From the NCBI GenBank assembly GCA_009617715.1, contig VTFK01000002.1, positions 620,001 to 684,000 of the forward strand: a DNA stretch of 64,000 bases. The letters are read 5' to 3'. The notes beneath the pieces are model-generated. The model ran no database searches. It was given only the letters and a program-made list of their open reading frames with translations, and was not told the DNA's origin. Each line of letters opens with the position of its first letter. Positions within the stretch are counted from its first letter, which is position 1. This DNA comes from Plectrocnemia conspersa. Taxonomy: Eukaryota; Arthropoda; Insecta; Trichoptera; Polycentropodidae. Positions 50,001-64,000 of the stretch are shown piece after piece. Position numbers and translations under genes: made by a program.

Positions 50001-53000
50001 TTTGCAAAATGCCATAAGGTACAAAAATGATACTTCATAATACGAACACCACATCTGTGACTATCCTAGAATTTGTCGCCATCGATTCTAAATAAAAACT
50101 CGTTATGGTGTGACATTTATATATTCCGATCTAGGAAAATATATAAGGATATTCGAAACGATTTTTTTTAACAAAATCAAGTACCACTAATTATTTTTTA
50201 ATTATTTAATTTTATATGAAAAAAATATATATAATAACGATATCTGTTAGAAGAATATATTATCAAAAATATAATTAATCTCTTTTGGTGCCCTAAAATA
50301 TTCAAAGATGTCAGAAAGAATCTGTTGAAGTCCCCGATAAGTATGTGGTATTATAACTTCCTGAGTTATTTTAGAGTAGTAAATTTATTCGTAGACCGAA
50401 CATCCTTTGTGTCACAGCTGCGGCTACAGATTTTGTTATTTAATTGTTGCGGATGCCTTTATTAGTCATCCTTTTGTGTCATGAACATTTCCGTTATTCA
50501 GGGCATTATTGTGATGCAAGTACAAAAAATACGTTTTTTTGATTTTGTTAAGGTGAACTATGACTGCGAATTTGCAATTAATCTAGAAACTTAAAGTTAC
50601 TATAATTTCTTCGTTTGTGGATAGCTACCTATTATAGATAAATACTTATTATTTATTCAGGCGTAAATTAGAAAGGCGGAGTCTTACCATACGGTTTAAT
50701 TGGTCTAAATAAGCCTTCTTCTCGTTCATCCAAGCTGCTTGCATAAAACGTATGAAAGAGTGTGCAAAGCCTTTATTCAACACAACCATTTCGAGAGGCA
50801 GTAACATCACCTCCTATAACCCGAAAAAAAATATATACATATAGTTATCAGCTTTTATATGCTCAAAATACTGATGACGAACAGAATATCCAATATGTAT
50901 AAGCTGATCTCTTTCATATATTTTGTTATACGTTTAAGATTACTTCAGATATTTAATTTATTATTTATTTTATTTTAATATTAAATATTTGAAAGCAAAC
51001 TTTGATCAAAAAATTAGTGGTCTCTTCTTTTCATTTTCTTTCCGGCGCTCGTAATTGCCACGGGCAAATTATGAATAATTTTCCATGCAAATTCAGCCAA
51101 ATATAATCAAATCCACCCTTCTTACCCTTTGAAGTGTGATTGATCAATTTAATAATTATAGACGTTTATCGAATTTTGAGGAATAAATAAAAATAGAAAA
51201 ATTCATTGATGGTATGTATTCGCCAACTTTATATTTTCATCAGCATTTCACACTTTTAACAAAAATATAAATACAATTTTATATATTATATGTTTTGGAT
51301 ACGTACACATACGATTACCGCTACGATATAAACAAAAATAAATAATTAATTAAATGGCAATGGAAGATTCGTTACAGGTTATGAATGAAAGTATATAATA
51401 TTTTTAATTAATATGAATAAACATCGAATGCAATCGACTTCATATATAATACAATTGAATTTGTAAACTAAATATAAATATAATATTAAAAGCAATAATA
51501 CTGAAAATAATAAAGGTTTAATGATTGAATACTGAATTATCTTTTAATGAAATATATGGAATTTAACTTTCAAAGTCGAATGCATTCATTAGATGTAATA
51601 TGATATATATTATTATTAAAAAATACAAAAAAAACTCCTCCTGAATTTAAAATACTGATAAATTATAATTTACATTTTTGTGCGAATATACTTTTTTTCT
51701 CTTCGTGAAAGCTGAGTTAGGAAACTCAATCATTTCAATAATAAAAAAGCTCCTTAATGATGACAACAAACACTTCATGTAATTGCAAAAATTAAAAAAA
51801 TAAATAAATACATATTTACAACAACAAAAAACGCGTCCAACCATAATTCATAATATATAAATTAAAAACCTATCTACTAAAACAAAGCTAATATACAAAT
51901 TTGGTGTTTTATCATATTTAATAATAATTATTTAACATTAAACATATTGCATACATAATCTCTTTTTTATGTATATTTATATATAAATATATATAATCAC
52001 ACACATTTCATTCTAAAATCCATAAGAACTAAACCAAATCCAAAACAAAGCATGATGGGACGATTAAAATTTACAATTAAATTTTATATACAATAATAAA
52101 ACATATTCAGAACCAACTCGCTGATGTTGAACAATATAATGCCAATAGTCTTTGTACTACTATTAATTAGGTTTAATTTTTAATATTTAATAGAAACTGT
52201 CTATACAATTATTTGTCGTTTCATCATTAATAGACATTCGAACACTTTTTAAACTAGGATGCAAATCAGTCGCATTAACACCATCGCTTCCGCATACCGT
52301 TTAATTGATACACATATATAATATCCTTCGTCTAATTCTAAGTTAATTGAATTTCGGAAGCCAGGTGTTTATACAATTTTATTAGTTTAAATGCATCTTT
52401 AAAAAAATGATTTTGGTCTCGAAACTATAATATACAAATAAGACTAAATGATCGAGGTATCGAGGGCAAGACTTTGAATAATACTATTAGGTGCATATAT
52501 CATCCGAAAAATGAGATCAAATCTCGGCCATTTTTTTAATGGACAATAACTCAAGTATTGTCGTTCTGTTAATTTATACGGCTATGCCAATGGAAGGAAC
52601 GCAATATTTATATAAATTATCAAATAATCATTATGAATATGGAAGGATATTATGCCCCTTTTATTTTATACCAATATATTATTTTAAATAAATTCCCATT
52701 TAACATTACCACTCTTGAAAGATTCAGTTCCATTCCTGTAAAATATTTCAATTTAAGCACCCATTTTGCTTACATATTAAATGTATATATTCGTTTCTTG
52801 TTGTTTATTAAATATTCAATACAATTTAACTCCATTGTAAATGTTAAATTCCATTTAATGGAAATTTTACGTTTTAAAACAAATCATTTTACATAATATT
52901 ATATAATAGTATCGATTTATCGTTCAAATAAGCGACCTATGAGTAATCTACAAATCTCACTATACCATTGATTCCCATCTCAAAAATTTATTAAAAAAAA

Positions 53001-54310
53001 TATATAAGTAAATCAGGAATCAACACTACAAATTTAAAGCAAAAATTAATTTAGTATTTTACTTTAAGCTGTCAGCTAATTTTATTTTGACATTAGTAAA
53101 TTAAAAAGTAAAAGCAATAATTAAAATATTGACCATGTGTTTAATTAGATGCTTTGACTAAGACTTTTGGAGTCAATGTTTGATATTTTGTAAAAATAGC
53201 TTGCTGTCAAATTAAGTTAGTACAATATAGTCATAGTAATCGATGATCAATTTAATACTATATAATTTAACACAATAAATAATCGTGGTCTATATGTTCA
53301 CCAATAATCTTATAACCCTAAACTTTAAAACCATAGATCTTACAAAAAGTATCCAAAAATTACCACATGAAAACTTAAACTCGAATAAGCATGTGTGATT
53401 TTTATCAACCGTTTTCTGGTAATATTTTAAGTTCTAAAAAAACAACTTCACTCAACTCCTTTATCTACTTTCGTTTGTCGTAAGTGTCTAAAAAAAGTAT
53501 ACAAATGATTTAGAAATGACAGAGCGAATGTGATCGAAAAGAATTTAATAAATATTGGAATTATAATAAGCACTAAGTCCCAAAAGATCTCAAGTAACAC
53601 AGATAGCTTTGTAATTAGCCATTTGTTGATGTGCTGTTTTGTAATAACTATCTAAATATTGATTGATTACATAAAAAAATATTTTTCCTTACAGTCCATT
53701 ATAAATGTATCCAATTTTTTATTTAATGATCACATCGAATGCTAAAGCCAATATATGAGGTTCTGGCAATAAAGGGTCTAAAGGACACTGTCAATTTGAT
53801 ATTTCTATAGCTAGTGAAAGCACGTGCAAAGAATGTAAAATAGCATTTGATCTGTTCCTATTGTTTTTATGTCCAATAAGTTAGCGAACTTCAACGTTTA
53901 TTCATTATTATTATGAATAAAAAGCTTGGAACTCAGGGTATTTTATACCGAAACACACTTAATGTTTCTTGTTATTTTCGGAATGTATAATATATCAGCT
54001 ATCATAAATAATATTTTTGATAAAAAAACGGATTTTAATTTAGATAAAAAAAATTGCTTTTACTTATTAATTTACCCACATATTTAAAACCACTATTGGC
54101 AGTATGCAATATAAAAAAAAATATTAACCAAAAATTATTGATCGTCATACATTTCCCTAAAATTGTATGATAGAGTTAATTATTTAATCACACTATATAC
54201 ATTATTAGCAAAGTATCTTTTGGCCCATCAGAACATGTTAACAAGTCCAATGTGGACAAGCGTTTACGACCAAAAACTTTTCAACACAAAAATAAACGGC
54301 AGTGTAAGCT
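50001..54310. other. A+T-rich noncoding downstream of FAM102
   Basis: Small mixed patches at 50,290-50,520, 50,650-50,830 and 52,220-52,360 have no frames or named motifs. The 87-codon frame at 52,633-52,896 is a composition artefact. Confidence 0.45.
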
Positions 54311-54316
54311 TTTATT
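54311..54316 (-). terminator. Candidate poly(A) signal for FAM102
   Basis: TTTATT on the plus strand reads AATAAA on the gene's strand, about 330 nt downstream of the FAM102 stop. It is the first good canonical hexamer I see after the stop. Such hexamers are common in A+T-rich DNA, so the call is tentative. Confidence 0.35.
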
Positions 54317-54642
54317 TACAAACGCCATTTTGTTTCAATCGTAAACATATTAAGTCTTACGCTATCCTGTCAAATACTTTGAAAGCTAGCAAAATAATTT
54401 ATATAAAAATAATGACTGGTTTATATAAATATACATTTCATATTTATATATTTGTATATATATTTATATATATTAACACAAAGCAAATTGAATCATCTAC
54501 ATCCGAAACTTTTGGCTATAACAAAATGTTCCGTTTCGGACGTTACAAAACCGATACACGTAAACCAAAAAAACATACAAATTTCTTTCAAAAGACATTA
54601 TGTAGCTGCTTTGGATGAGCTAGCGTCTTCGTATCAGTTAGG

Positions 54643-64000
<9,358 letters not shown>

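Overview
This is a very A+T-rich eukaryotic window, most likely from an insect. The signs are ordinary GT-AG introns, mariner and hAT transposon remains, many TA-rich and 'atacatatgtatgt' microsatellites, and one multi-exon gene of an animal-specific family. I cannot name the order or species from sequence alone.

Layout. Positions 1 to about 54.6 kb are gene-poor. Most of this is low-complexity A+T sequence. It is broken by (i) transposon remains: two sister mariner copies at about 3.8-4.4 and 25.1-25.65 kb, a dead hAT remnant near 30.6-31.4 kb, a structurally complete but frameshifted Buster-type hAT at 39,779-42,149, and an LTR-like block at 45.6-46.35 kb; (ii) repeat structures: a degenerate tandem array at 34.19-35.11 kb, a divergent 0.4-kb repeat at 9.9-10.9 kb, and two near-perfect palindromes at 28.2 and 28.9 kb; (iii) short islands of higher complexity and GC (about 0.9, 7.4, 12.0, 16.1, 21.7, 23.5, 27.2, 29.4, 30.0, 36.0, 37.5, 39.2, 47.3, 48.6 and 49.7 kb) that look like conserved regulatory elements; and (iv) four minus-strand reading frames with good splice signals that may be exons of one or more unrecognised genes (32,848-32,970; 28,525-28,677; 22,848-23,090; 11,336-11,471). 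The first two are phase-compatible with each other.

Positions 54,643-62,467 hold the only gene I recognise: the FAM102/EEIG1 family, on the minus strand. Ten consecutive coding exons can be joined with GT-AG borders and continuous phase, giving 741 codons and a stop. The family's N-terminal C2 domain is split by introns, and its first residues are missing, so the 5' exon(s) lie upstream of 62,467 and probably beyond the end of the window. The large intron 55,347-59,389 contains a GC-rich island (57.4-57.6 kb) and a piggyBac-like terminus (58.45 kb).

There is no operon-like organisation and no CRISPR, rRNA or intact tRNA. No new molecular system is demonstrated. The observations most worth testing are the unassigned exon-like frames, the degenerate 34-kb array, the 42-bp palindrome and the CpG-rich block with a CLEAR-type palindrome at 12.15 kb.
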